Positions 15,428-24,063 of a stretch of 64,000 nt of DNA are shown in pieces. Positions within the stretch are counted from its first letter, which is position 1; each line of letters starts with the position of its first letter. Made by a program: the position numbers and the translations under genes. The notes below the pieces were generated by a model. It was given only the letters and a program-made list of their open reading frames with translations, made no database searches and was not told the DNA's origin. Source of the DNA: Flavitalea sp966112615 (GTDB lineage: Bacteria > Bacteroidota > Bacteroidia > Chitinophagales > Chitinophagaceae); contig CBHWDO010000015.1 in NCBI GenBank assembly GCA_966112615.1, positions 32,511 to 96,510 of the forward strand, in the 5' to 3' direction.

Positions 15428-16528
15428 ATGACAGAAGAAAAGAAATTATTCAAAGTAACCATCGACAACATCACCATTGATGTTGAACCTGGTACAACCA
15501 TATTGCAGGCAGCACGCGCCATCGGTGGCGACGTAGCTCCACCTGCCATGTGCTACTACAGCAAACTAAAAGGCTCCGGCGGTAAATGCCGCACCTGCCT
15601 CGTTGAAGTTGCTGCAGGATCTACCGCAGATCCACGTCCTATGCCTAAACTCGTCGCTTCCTGCCGCACCACCGTGATGGATGGTATGGTTGTGAAGAAC
15701 ATCACTTCCGAAAGAGTGATCGACGCTCGAAATGGCGTAGTGGAATTCCTGCTGCTCAATCACCCGCTCGATTGCCCTATCTGCGACCAGGCAGGTGAAT
15801 GTCACCTCCAGGATCTGAGCTACGAGCACGGTAAAGCCGGTACACGCTACGAATTCCCTAGAAGAACTTTTGAGAAACACGACCTGGGTCCTTATATCCA
15901 GTTGCACATGACCCGCTGTATCCTTTGCTACCGCTGCGTTTATACCGCAGACCAGGTTTCAGGAAAGCGCGAACATGGAGTACTGGATCGCGGAGATCAT
16001 GCCCAGATCGCAACTTATATCGAGAAAGCTCTCGACAATGACTTTATTGGAAATGTGATCGATGTGTGCCCGGTTGGTGCATTGACCGACAGAACTTTCC
16101 GTTTCAAAAACCGTGTATGGTTCCTGAAACCACAGGATGCCCATCGCGACTGTCCTAAGTGTTCCGGTAAAGTGACACTCTGGAACAGGGGAGATGAAGT
16201 TTTCAGGGTTACTGCAAGAAAAGATGAGTGGGGTGAAGTGCACGAGTGGATCTGTAATGAATGTCGTTTCGAAAAGAAGAATACCAGCGATTGGATCATT
16301 GAAGGACCAACAAAAATCAACCGTCATTCTGTGATCTCACAGGGACATTATGTTGAAACAGTTCGTCCGAAAGAAACATTCCAGGACATCATGAAAGGTG
16401 CAAATCCAAGAGTGTTGCTGGATATCCATTCTGAAAGTGAAGTGAACAAGCCGAACATTGAACTCTCGAAGATCCAGGGTCCGGCTCATTCAGATGATTT
16501 CAATAAAAACAATAAGCAGTTATCATAA
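15428..16528 (+). CDS. nuoG: NADH-quinone oxidoreductase subunit G, short form
   Basis: 366 aa, against ~700-900 for the long NuoG. It has the N-terminal ferredoxin domain ([2Fe-2S] ligands in PAMCYYSKLKGSGGKCRTC and the later ASCRTTV), the His-Cys cluster region (HPLDCPICDQAGECHLQD) and the next [4Fe-4S] set (CILCYRC, then VCPVGALTDR). A further CPKC and a WICNECRF pair follow. The molybdopterin-oxidoreductase-like C-terminal domain is absent. Because the stop overlaps the nuoH start (TAATG), this is an orderly short form and not a frameshift. The electron path from FMN to N2 is still complete. Confidence 0.92.
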   Translation: MTEEKKLFKVTIDNITIDVEPGTTILQAARAIGGDVAPPAMCYYSKLKGSGGKCRTCLVEVAAGSTADPRPMPKLVASCRTTVMDGMVVKNITSERVIDARNGVVEFLLLNHPLDCPICDQAGECHLQDLSYEHGKAGTRYEFPRRTFEKHDLGPYIQLHMTRCILCYRCVYTADQVSGKREHGVLDRGDHAQIATYIEKALDNDFIGNVIDVCPVGALTDRTFRFKNRVWFLKPQDAHRDCPKCSGKVTLWNRGDEVFRVTARKDEWGEVHEWICNECRFEKKNTSDWIIEGPTKINRHSVISQGHYVETVRPKETFQDIMKGANPRVLLDIHSESEVNKPNIELSKIQGPAHSDDFNKNNKQLS

Positions 16529-17598
16529 TGATCACCACTTTGTTAGCATTTGACTGGGCATTCGTGATTGAGAAACTTATCCTCATCGTTGTGATCGTTT
16601 CCATTTCACTGGTAATTGCTATGTATGAAACATATGCTGAAAGGAAGGTTGCTGCAGTAATGCAGGATCGTCGCGGTCCGAATAGGGCTGGTCCTTTCGG
16701 TTTATTCCAGCCATTGGCAGATGGTCTGAAACTCTTCATGAAAGAAGAGATCATTCCAAATACCTCCAACAAACTGCTCTTTATCCTGGGGCCTTGCCTG
16801 GCAATGCTCACAGCGATGATGACTTCCGCAGTTATTCCATGGGGCGATAAGATCCACTTCAACTTGTTTGGAGCAGATCGTTATGTAAGCCTCCAGATCG
16901 CTGATATCAATATCGGGATCCTGTTTGTGTTTGGTGTGGTGAGTATGGGTGTGTATGGTATTATGATCGGTGGATGGGCTTCAAACAATAAGTTCTCATT
17001 GATGGCAGCCCTTCGTGGTGCCTCACAGGTAATTTCTTATGAATTGCCAATGGGACTTTCACTGATCGCATTGCTGATGCTTACCGGTTCGCTGAAGATG
17101 AGTGAGATCGTAGGTCAGCAGCTGGATAGCTGGTACAATATCGTTTACCAGCCTCTTGGATTCCTGATCTTTTGCATCTGTGCATTCGCAGAATGTAACA
17201 GAACTCCATTTGACCTTCCCGAAGCAGAAAACGAATTGAACTTTGGATATCACCAGGAATATTCTTCCATGAAGCTTGGCTTTTATCTCTTTGCTGAATA
17301 CATCAACATGTTCATCAGCTCAGCGATCATGGCTACACTTTATTTCGGTGGATATGATATTCCATTTGTGAATGATGCTAATCTTGCAGAAAGTCTGGGT
17401 ATGAACTGGACTGCACTGTTGCAGGCCGCAAGCCTGCTGTTTAAAGTGGCAGCATTCATCTTCCTGTTCATGTGGGTAAGATGGACCATCCCGAGATTCC
17501 GTTACGATCAGCTTATGAACCTGGGCTGGAAGAACCTGATACCGCTGGCCCTGCTGAATATGCTGGTAACAGCTGCTGTTGTACTGGCAAGAATGTAA
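16528..17598 (+). CDS. nuoH: NADH-quinone oxidoreductase subunit H
   Basis: 356 aa, the membrane subunit bridging the quinone tunnel to the proton-pumping arm. Signature motifs are ERKVAAVMQDRRGPNRAGPFG near the N-terminus, EYSSMKLGFYLFAEYINM, and the C-terminal MWVRWTIPRFRYDQLMNLGWK. About eight hydrophobic helices are visible. The start overlaps the nuoG stop by one base. Confidence 0.96.
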   Translation: MITTLLAFDWAFVIEKLILIVVIVSISLVIAMYETYAERKVAAVMQDRRGPNRAGPFGLFQPLADGLKLFMKEEIIPNTSNKLLFILGPCLAMLTAMMTSAVIPWGDKIHFNLFGADRYVSLQIADINIGILFVFGVVSMGVYGIMIGGWASNNKFSLMAALRGASQVISYELPMGLSLIALLMLTGSLKMSEIVGQQLDSWYNIVYQPLGFLIFCICAFAECNRTPFDLPEAENELNFGYHQEYSSMKLGFYLFAEYINMFISSAIMATLYFGGYDIPFVNDANLAESLGMNWTALLQAASLLFKVAAFIFLFMWVRWTIPRFRYDQLMNLGWKNLIPLALLNMLVTAAVVLARM

Positions 17599-17624
17599 TA
17601 ACAACTTGAAAGAAAGATATTAAG

Positions 17625-18194
17625 ATGCAATCATTAACACAAAGAGCTCAACAGGTAGAAAGGAAGCCGATGACCTTGCTGGAAAGGATCTACCTGTGGA
17701 ATATTTTCAAGGGCATGATGATCACTTTCAGGCATATCTTCAAAAAGAAGCCTACGATCCAGTATCCCGAGGAAAAAAGACCATTCAGCCCGGTTTTCCG
17801 TGGACTGCATGTGCTGAACAGGGATGAAGAAGGTCGTGAGCGTTGTACTGCCTGTGGTTTGTGCGCTGTGGCATGTCCTGCAGAAGCCATCACCATGGAA
17901 GCTGCAGAAAGAAAAGCAGGTGAAGAGAATCTTTACCGTGAAGAAAAGTATGCTGCAAAGTATGAGATCAATATGCTTCGTTGCATTTTTTGTGGATTGT
18001 GTGAAGAAGCTTGTCCGAAGGATGCGATCTATCTCAGTGAGACCTTCGCTCCATCAAATTACCAGAGAAAAGGATTTATCTATAAGAAGGATGAACTGCT
18101 GATCCCGAACCCATTGACAAATCCGGAAGATTATAAGATAGCCCTTGGAAGCCGTGCAAAGAATGCGGCACACCAGGATAAACCAGCCAACTGA
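17625..18194 (+). CDS. nuoI: NADH-quinone oxidoreductase subunit I
   Basis: 189 aa, an 8Fe ferredoxin-type subunit carrying clusters N6a and N6b. Two complete CxxCxxCxxxCP motifs are present: CTACGLCAVACP and CIFCGLCEEACP. The N-terminal amphipathic region anchors it to the membrane arm. nuoJ starts four bases after its stop. Confidence 0.96.
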   Translation: MQSLTQRAQQVERKPMTLLERIYLWNIFKGMMITFRHIFKKKPTIQYPEEKRPFSPVFRGLHVLNRDEEGRERCTACGLCAVACPAEAITMEAAERKAGEENLYREEKYAAKYEINMLRCIFCGLCEEACPKDAIYLSETFAPSNYQRKGFIYKKDELLIPNPLTNPEDYKIALGSRAKNAAHQDKPAN

Positions 18195-18198
18195 CTGT

Positions 18199-18702
18199 AT
18201 GAACGCTAGTGAAGTATTATTTTATTTTCTGAGCGCACTTGCTATCGGCAGTGCGATCATGGTAGTATCGAGCAGGAACCCAATACATAGTGTGTTGTGG
18301 CTGATCGTTACCTTTTTCGCGATCTCCGGGCATTATATCCTAATGAACGCACAGTTCATTGGGATAGTAAACCTGATCGTGTATGCAGGAGCTATCATGG
18401 TATTGTTCCTCTTCGTGATCATGCTGATGAACCTGAACTCCGATACAGAACCACAAAAGAACAAGTGGATGAAGCTGGCGGGGGTAGTTGCTGGTGGATG
18501 CCTACTGCTGGTGATGGTAGGTGCATTGAGAAATGCTGAAGTGAAGGGACAGGCTGCCCAATTAAAGGATGGAAGTATTGGCCTGATCGAGAATTTGGGT
18601 AAATCATTGTTCACAGATTTCGTGGTGCCTTTCGAGATCAGCTCCGTGCTATTTCTGAGTGCGATGGTGGGCGCTGTCGTGATCGGTAAAAAAGGAGATT
18701 AA
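18199..18702 (+). CDS. nuoJ: NADH-quinone oxidoreductase subunit J
   Basis: 167 aa with about five membrane helices. The conserved third-helix region FIGIVNLIVYAGAIMVLFLFVIMLMNL contains the family pi-bulge glycine/tyrosine pattern (VYAGAIMVLF). The start is MNASEVLFYF at 18199, directly after nuoI; a longer frame would overlap nuoI. Confidence 0.95.
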   Translation: MNASEVLFYFLSALAIGSAIMVVSSRNPIHSVLWLIVTFFAISGHYILMNAQFIGIVNLIVYAGAIMVLFLFVIMLMNLNSDTEPQKNKWMKLAGVVAGGCLLLVMVGALRNAEVKGQAAQLKDGSIGLIENLGKSLFTDFVVPFEISSVLFLSAMVGAVVIGKKGD

Positions 18703-18718
18703 TCTAAAAATTATCAAG

Positions 18719-19048
18719 ATGCCAATAGAACGTTACATATTTCTGTCCATCGCGCTGTTCTGCATCGGTATTGCCGGTGTATTGACACGCCGCAATTCCA
18801 TCATTGTATTCATGTGCATTGAATTAATGCTGAATGCAGTGAACTTACTGCTGGTTGCTTTTTCTAAAATGCACCACCTGAATGGAGTGGCTACTAATCC
18901 AACTGCAGGAATTGAAGGACAGCTTTTCGTATTTTTTATCATGGTGGTTGCCGCAGCGGAAGTAAGTGTGGGACTTGCGATCATTGTGATGCTTTATAGA
19001 AATGTTCACTCAGTGGACATCAATTTCCTGAATCGACTGAAACACTAA
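18719..19048 (+). CDS. nuoK: NADH-quinone oxidoreductase subunit K
   Basis: 109 aa, three membrane helices, Mrp/MrpC-like antiporter-related subunit. The conserved glutamates are in FMCIELMLNAVNLLLV (helix 2) and VVAAAEVSVGLAIIV (helix 3). Normal length for the family. Confidence 0.96.
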   Translation: MPIERYIFLSIALFCIGIAGVLTRRNSIIVFMCIELMLNAVNLLLVAFSKMHHLNGVATNPTAGIEGQLFVFFIMVVAAAEVSVGLAIIVMLYRNVHSVDINFLNRLKH

Positions 19049-19117
19049 ACCCTGCATTGCTACAGCAATAAAGGATTTATAATACCAAAATAGCGGGCTT
19101 CGGCCGCGTACCGGTTT

Positions 19118-21025
19118 ATGAGTAATATAATTGAATTGATCTGGCTAGTACCATTGCTTCCACTCGTTGGATTTTTGATCAATGGTCTCGGGAGAAACAG
19201 TTTATCGAAATCTTTGGTAGGCATCATTGCCTGCGGAGTAATGCTGGCTTCATTCGTGATCAGCCTGCTTGCTTTTTTTGAAGTGAAAGGGGGTCATACT
19301 GCTGTGGTGAACCTTTTTGAATTCATCAAAGTTGGTAAGCTTGATATACCGTTTTCATTCCAGGTTGACCAGCTTTCATCTCTATTCCTGCTGATCATTA
19401 CAGGGGTTGGTTTCCTGATCCACCTGTATTCCACTTCTTACATGAAAGAAGAAACGAGCTCTCACTATGCAAGGTATTTTGCATACCTGAACCTGTTCGT
19501 ATTCTCCATGTTGCTGCTGGTATTGGGAAGCAATTTCCTGATCATGTTCATTGGATGGGAAGGTGTTGGACTCTGTTCATATCTTCTCATTGGTTACTGG
19601 TTCAAGAATACAGATTATACCAAGGCTGCAAAGAAAGCATTTGTGATGAACCGTATCGGGGACTTCGCTTTCCTGCTTGCCTTGTTCTGGATGATCCAGC
19701 AATTTGGATCCCTGGGTTATGCTGAAGTATTTGGAAAAGCAGCTTCCTTACCGATGGGTTCTGCAATCCTTACTGGCATTACACTGTTGTTATTTGTAGG
19801 TGCTACTGGTAAGTCTGCACAGATTCCTTTGTATACCTGGCTGCCTGATGCGATGGCGGGTCCTACTCCGGTTTCTGCACTGATCCACGCTGCAACGATG
19901 GTAACTGCTGGTATCTACATGATTGCAAGAAGCAATGTGATGTTCACCCTGGCTCCTGTTACCCAGAATGTTGTGGCAATCATCGGGCTTGCTACTGCAA
20001 TCCTTGCTGCAACCATTGCACTGAAGCAGAATGATATTAAAAAAGTATTGGCTTATTCAACAGTTAGCCAGTTAGGTTATATGTTCCTTGGTCTGGGTGT
20101 AGGAGCTTATACTGGTGCAGTGTTCCATGTAATGACACATGCATTTTTCAAAGCCTTGTTATTCCTTGGTGCAGGTTCAGTAATTCATGCAATGCACCAT
20201 GAGCAGGATATCAGGCAGATGGGTGGATTGAAAAAACACCTTCCAATTACTCATATTACATTCTTACTGGGATGTATCGCGATTGCAGGTATTCCTCCAT
20301 TCTCAGGATTCTTTTCAAAAGATGAGATCCTCGCAGGAGCTTTCTCTAAAAATATAGTTTACTGGATCATTGGAGTGATTGGTGCGATGATGACGGCTTT
20401 CTATATGTTCCGTTTGTATGCCACTACATTCCTTGGAAAATTCAGGGGTACTCACGAACAGGAACATCACCTGCATGAAAGCCCGATCAGTATGACACTT
20501 CCTTTGATCGTGCTGGCAATTCTTTCTGTTGTAGCTGGGTTTGTTGGAATTCCGGAAGTCTTTGCTCCAAATGCGCATGCGTTGGAACATTTCCTGGAAC
20601 CGATCTTCGCTCCGTCGAATAAACTGGCAGCAGCACATCATATTGATCATTCAACTGAATATATGCTGATGGGTGCTTCGGTAGCCCTTGCACTGATCGC
20701 TGCAGTATATGCCTGGATCAAGTTCAGCAAGCATCCGGAGATCGAAGAACCAACTGGTCTGGGTAAGACCCTTGCCAACAAGTGGTATGTTGATGAGATC
20801 TATGACACCATCATTGTAAAACCTGTAAATGCATTTGGAAAAGTGTTGAATATCCAGGTTGAAAAGAACCTGATCGACTGGATGGTAAATGGTGTTGGTA
20901 AAGCTGTGAACTATGGAGGCCGCCAGTTAAGATGGTTACAAAGCGGACAGGTTGGAAGTTATGTGCTGCTGATGGTATTGAGTATCCTGGCATTCTTTGC
21001 ATTACAAATCCTGACTAAAAAATAA
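19118..21025 (+). CDS. nuoL: NADH-quinone oxidoreductase subunit L
   Basis: 635 aa, the distal proton-pumping, antiporter-like subunit. Conserved stretches are FIGWEGVGLCSYLLIGYW, MNRIGDFAFLLALF, LPDAMAGPTPVSALIHAATMVTAG, KKVLAYSTVSQLGYM and GIPPFSGFFSKDEI. The long C-terminal lateral helix region (residues ~510-600) and last membrane helix are intact. The 69-base gap after nuoK holds only a weak GC-rich hairpin. Confidence 0.96.
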   Translation: MSNIIELIWLVPLLPLVGFLINGLGRNSLSKSLVGIIACGVMLASFVISLLAFFEVKGGHTAVVNLFEFIKVGKLDIPFSFQVDQLSSLFLLIITGVGFLIHLYSTSYMKEETSSHYARYFAYLNLFVFSMLLLVLGSNFLIMFIGWEGVGLCSYLLIGYWFKNTDYTKAAKKAFVMNRIGDFAFLLALFWMIQQFGSLGYAEVFGKAASLPMGSAILTGITLLLFVGATGKSAQIPLYTWLPDAMAGPTPVSALIHAATMVTAGIYMIARSNVMFTLAPVTQNVVAIIGLATAILAATIALKQNDIKKVLAYSTVSQLGYMFLGLGVGAYTGAVFHVMTHAFFKALLFLGAGSVIHAMHHEQDIRQMGGLKKHLPITHITFLLGCIAIAGIPPFSGFFSKDEILAGAFSKNIVYWIIGVIGAMMTAFYMFRLYATTFLGKFRGTHEQEHHLHESPISMTLPLIVLAILSVVAGFVGIPEVFAPNAHALEHFLEPIFAPSNKLAAAHHIDHSTEYMLMGASVALALIAAVYAWIKFSKHPEIEEPTGLGKTLANKWYVDEIYDTIIVKPVNAFGKVLNIQVEKNLIDWMVNGVGKAVNYGGRQLRWLQSGQVGSYVLLMVLSILAFFALQILTKK

Positions 21026-21070
21026 ATGAGTTAAGCTGTGGGAATTTCTGCAGCCCTTAAAATATCAAAA

Positions 21071-22537
21071 ATGATTCCAGTTCTATTGATAGTTATTCCG
21101 TTGCTGAGTGGATTACTTACATTCTTCATTCAATCGGAACGTTCTGCACGGTCATGGGCTTTTATTTCATCCCTTGGAACACTGGCGATCTCATTATTGG
21201 GACTCACCATCATGAACCAGCCACAATACCTGCAGGCAACTGCTGAGTGGATGCCTTCACTGGGAAGTAATTTCGCTGTATCGCTCGATGGAATGGGCCA
21301 GTTACTTTGTCTGTTAACCGCCATTGCGTTCCCGCTGGTATTCCTGGCAACCTGGAATTCATCATATAAAAAACCAGGAAGTTTCTTTGCCCTCATGCTT
21401 TTATCGCAGGCAGGTTTAATGGGTGTTTTCCTTTCAGTTGATGCATTGTTATTTTACTTCTTCTGGGAACTTGCATTGATCCCTGCATATTTTCTCTGCT
21501 CAATCTGGGGTGGTGAAAGAAGGATCGCTGTTACATTCAAATTCTTTGTCTACACATTCGTGGGTTCTTTACTGATGCTTGTTGGTATCATTTACCTGTA
21601 TACCAAAACTCCGGATCAGTCATTTGCCCTGACATCATTTTATAAAACAATCCTTGCACCAAGAGAGCAGGCATGGGTATTCTGGTTATTCTTTATTGCG
21701 TTTGCGATCAAGATGCCAATATTTCCATTTCATACCTGGCAGCCTGATGCATACGAACAATCACCTACAGCAACAACCATGATCCTGAGTGGAGTGATGG
21801 TTAAGATGGGTGTGTTCGCAGTGATCAGGTGGCTGGTACCGGTTCTTCCTATCGCATCATGGGCATGGGGTGATACTGTATCGATCCTTTGTGTTACAGG
21901 AATGATCTACGCTTCCTTGATAGCCATGAGACAGGATGATATCAAACGACTGATCGCCTATTCTTCCATTGCGCACATCGGATTGATGGGGCTGGCCATT
22001 TTCGCTACCAACAATACCGGTATGCAGGGAGTGATGATCCAGATGTTTAACCACGGTATCAACATCATAGGATTGTGGATCGTAGTTGAACTGATCGAAA
22101 GACAATACGGAACCAGGAAGATGAGTGAACTGGGTGGAATTGCGCAAACATCACCGGTACTTGCAATATTGCTAGTGATCGTTGCATTGGCGAATATTGC
22201 ACTTCCACTGACTAACGGTTTCATTGGTGAATTCCTGATGTTCAATGGAGTGTTCAATTCAGGTGTTACAAAATACAGTGGAGTATTTGCTACGCTTGCA
22301 GTGATCACCGTGATCCTTTCTGCAGTGTACACCCTGAACATGATCTCAAAGATCTTTTACGGAAATACAAGTAACCTGACTGCATCAGGAAAAGATATTG
22401 TTTTCAATGAGAAACTGGTGTTGTCAATTGTGGTGGTGCTCATACTGGTAATTGGTGTTTATCCAAAGCCGATGCTTGAGCTTACACAATCAACCGTAGA
22501 TGCAGTATTATCAAGAATGATCACTAAACATCCTTAG
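21071..22537 (+). CDS. nuoM: NADH-quinone oxidoreductase subunit M
   Basis: 488 aa, the second antiporter-like proton-pumping subunit. Typical motifs are LFYFFWELALIPAYFL (with the conserved Glu), FPFHTWQPDAYEQSPTATTMILSGVMVKMG, KRLIAYSSIAHIGLM and LPLTNGFIGEFLMF. The start is MIPVLLIVIPLLSG; the longer frame begins with a GTG and polar residues that do not fit the family. Confidence 0.95.
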   Translation: MIPVLLIVIPLLSGLLTFFIQSERSARSWAFISSLGTLAISLLGLTIMNQPQYLQATAEWMPSLGSNFAVSLDGMGQLLCLLTAIAFPLVFLATWNSSYKKPGSFFALMLLSQAGLMGVFLSVDALLFYFFWELALIPAYFLCSIWGGERRIAVTFKFFVYTFVGSLLMLVGIIYLYTKTPDQSFALTSFYKTILAPREQAWVFWLFFIAFAIKMPIFPFHTWQPDAYEQSPTATTMILSGVMVKMGVFAVIRWLVPVLPIASWAWGDTVSILCVTGMIYASLIAMRQDDIKRLIAYSSIAHIGLMGLAIFATNNTGMQGVMIQMFNHGINIIGLWIVVELIERQYGTRKMSELGGIAQTSPVLAILLVIVALANIALPLTNGFIGEFLMFNGVFNSGVTKYSGVFATLAVITVILSAVYTLNMISKIFYGNTSNLTASGKDIVFNEKLVLSIVVVLILVIGVYPKPMLELTQSTVDAVLSRMITKHP

Positions 22538-22556
22538 GATAGCGTAATAAAAGATT

Positions 22557-23942
22557 ATGAATGCAATTCTTCTTTCTGCTGTTTGGGGCGTTGTAATGAT
22601 GTTCACCGGAGTGTTCAATAAGAACAAGGGTGTAACACATGGCATGGCCATCGCAGGTATTGTCTTATTATTTGTAATGAACATTCTTGAACTTGGAGGC
22701 ACACAACTGATCCATGTTGATACAAGAGGAATGTTGTCGTTCGATACATTTGGTTTATTATTCAATGCGATCGCATTCTTCAGTGTATTTCTCTACTTTC
22801 TTTTGTCAGGAAAGGCAATGGAAGAGGTAGGAAATCACCTGGCTGAATATTATGCACTGATCTTCTTTATACTGTGTGGTGTTGCGGTTTCATCATCATT
22901 CAGCAGTCTGTTGATGTTATTCCTCGGGATCGAGATCATATCTATTCCATTATACATTCTTACCGGTACTGATAAAAGAAACCTGAAGAGTAATGAAGCT
23001 TCACTGAAATATTTCCTGATGGGATCCTTCTCAACAGGATTAATGCTGATGGGTATTACACTGGTGTATGGCGCCAAAGGAAGTTTTAATATCAGTGATG
23101 TTGCGATCACTTCAAATGTATTGACACCGTTAATGGGTGCCGGTATTGTTTTGCTGATCGTTTCACTGGCTTTTAAAGTATCAGCCGCTCCATTCCATTT
23201 CTGGACACCTGATGTGTATGATGGTGCACCAACTGTATTTACTTCTTTCATGGCTACTATTGTAAAAGCTGCAGCATTTATCGCTTTTATCAGGTTGTTC
23301 AAATCCAGTTTTGGTGAAGTGAAGGGGCAGTGGCAATTGATTGTTGCGATCATCACAGCACTGACATTATTCATAGGAAACATCACTGCAGTATTCCAGC
23401 AGAGCGTAAAGAGAATGCTTGCCTATTCCAGTATTGCGCAGGCAGGCTTTATGATGTTTGCCATTGTTGCACTTAACAACAGGGCAGTAGAAGGTATGAT
23501 CTTCTATGCTGCAGCTTATTGCATTGCAACAATCGGGGTTTTTGCTGTATTGTTACAAATGAAAGACTTCACTTACGAGGGATTTAATGGGCTGGCAAAA
23601 CAACAGCCTGTACTCGCAGCTACCGCCACCGTTTTTCTTCTTTCACTGGCAGGAATTCCTGCAACAGCGGGTTTTATGGCTAAATTTTATATGCTCTCAG
23701 CTGCTGTAGAAAGTGGAAATCTTCTTTGGCTGGTAGTGCTTGGGGTATTGTTTGCAGCAGTAAGTGCGTACTATTATTTTAAGGTCATCCAGGCAATGTA
23801 TTTTAAGGAAGGCGAAGCGCAGGAAATCACGGTCAGTTCAGGTTTCAAGGGCTTGCTGATCATCACTGCAGCTGTTGTTGTATTGCTGGGAATTTTCCCT
23901 GAATGGCTAACTGGCTTCCTGTATTATTTTGTTGCTGTTTAG
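22557..23942 (+). CDS. nuoN: NADH-quinone oxidoreductase subunit N
   Basis: 461 aa, the third antiporter-like subunit. Motifs are FLGIEIISIPLYIL, SLKYFLMGSFSTGLMLMG, APFHFWTPDVYDGAPTVFTSFMATIVK, KRMLAYSSIAQAGFM and GIPATAGFMAKFYML. It is the last nuo gene, followed by a terminator-like hairpin, giving a complete A-N set. Confidence 0.95.
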   Translation: MNAILLSAVWGVVMMFTGVFNKNKGVTHGMAIAGIVLLFVMNILELGGTQLIHVDTRGMLSFDTFGLLFNAIAFFSVFLYFLLSGKAMEEVGNHLAEYYALIFFILCGVAVSSSFSSLLMLFLGIEIISIPLYILTGTDKRNLKSNEASLKYFLMGSFSTGLMLMGITLVYGAKGSFNISDVAITSNVLTPLMGAGIVLLIVSLAFKVSAAPFHFWTPDVYDGAPTVFTSFMATIVKAAAFIAFIRLFKSSFGEVKGQWQLIVAIITALTLFIGNITAVFQQSVKRMLAYSSIAQAGFMMFAIVALNNRAVEGMIFYAAAYCIATIGVFAVLLQMKDFTYEGFNGLAKQQPVLAATATVFLLSLAGIPATAGFMAKFYMLSAAVESGNLLWLVVLGVLFAAVSAYYYFKVIQAMYFKEGEAQEITVSSGFKGLLIITAAVVVLLGIFPEWLTGFLYYFVAV

Positions 23943-23962
23943 TATAAATATTTAGTTGATAG

Positions 23963-23992
23963 ATGGAGCCCACAGCGGCTCCATTTTTATTT
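23963..23992 (+). terminator. Rho-independent terminator closing the nuo operon
   Basis: Stem ATGGAGCC / GGCTCCAT (8 bp, 6-base loop) followed by TTTTATTTTA, 20 bases after the nuoN stop. Confidence 0.8.
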
Positions 23993-24063
23993 TACTGCAG
24001 TTAAGACCTGCCACTTATCATTTTCTGGCTTCTTTGCGAAATTCTTTTTATAATTTTCCTGAT

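Noticed and set aside
19075..19115. GC-rich hairpin before nuoL as terminator or riboswitch
   Set aside because: The stem GCGGGC-TTCG-GCCGC is short and bulged, has no T-tract, and nuoL clearly continues the operon.
22850..23386. 178-codon minus-strand frame opposite nuoN
   Set aside because: Antisense shadow; NuoN motifs are complete on the plus strand.
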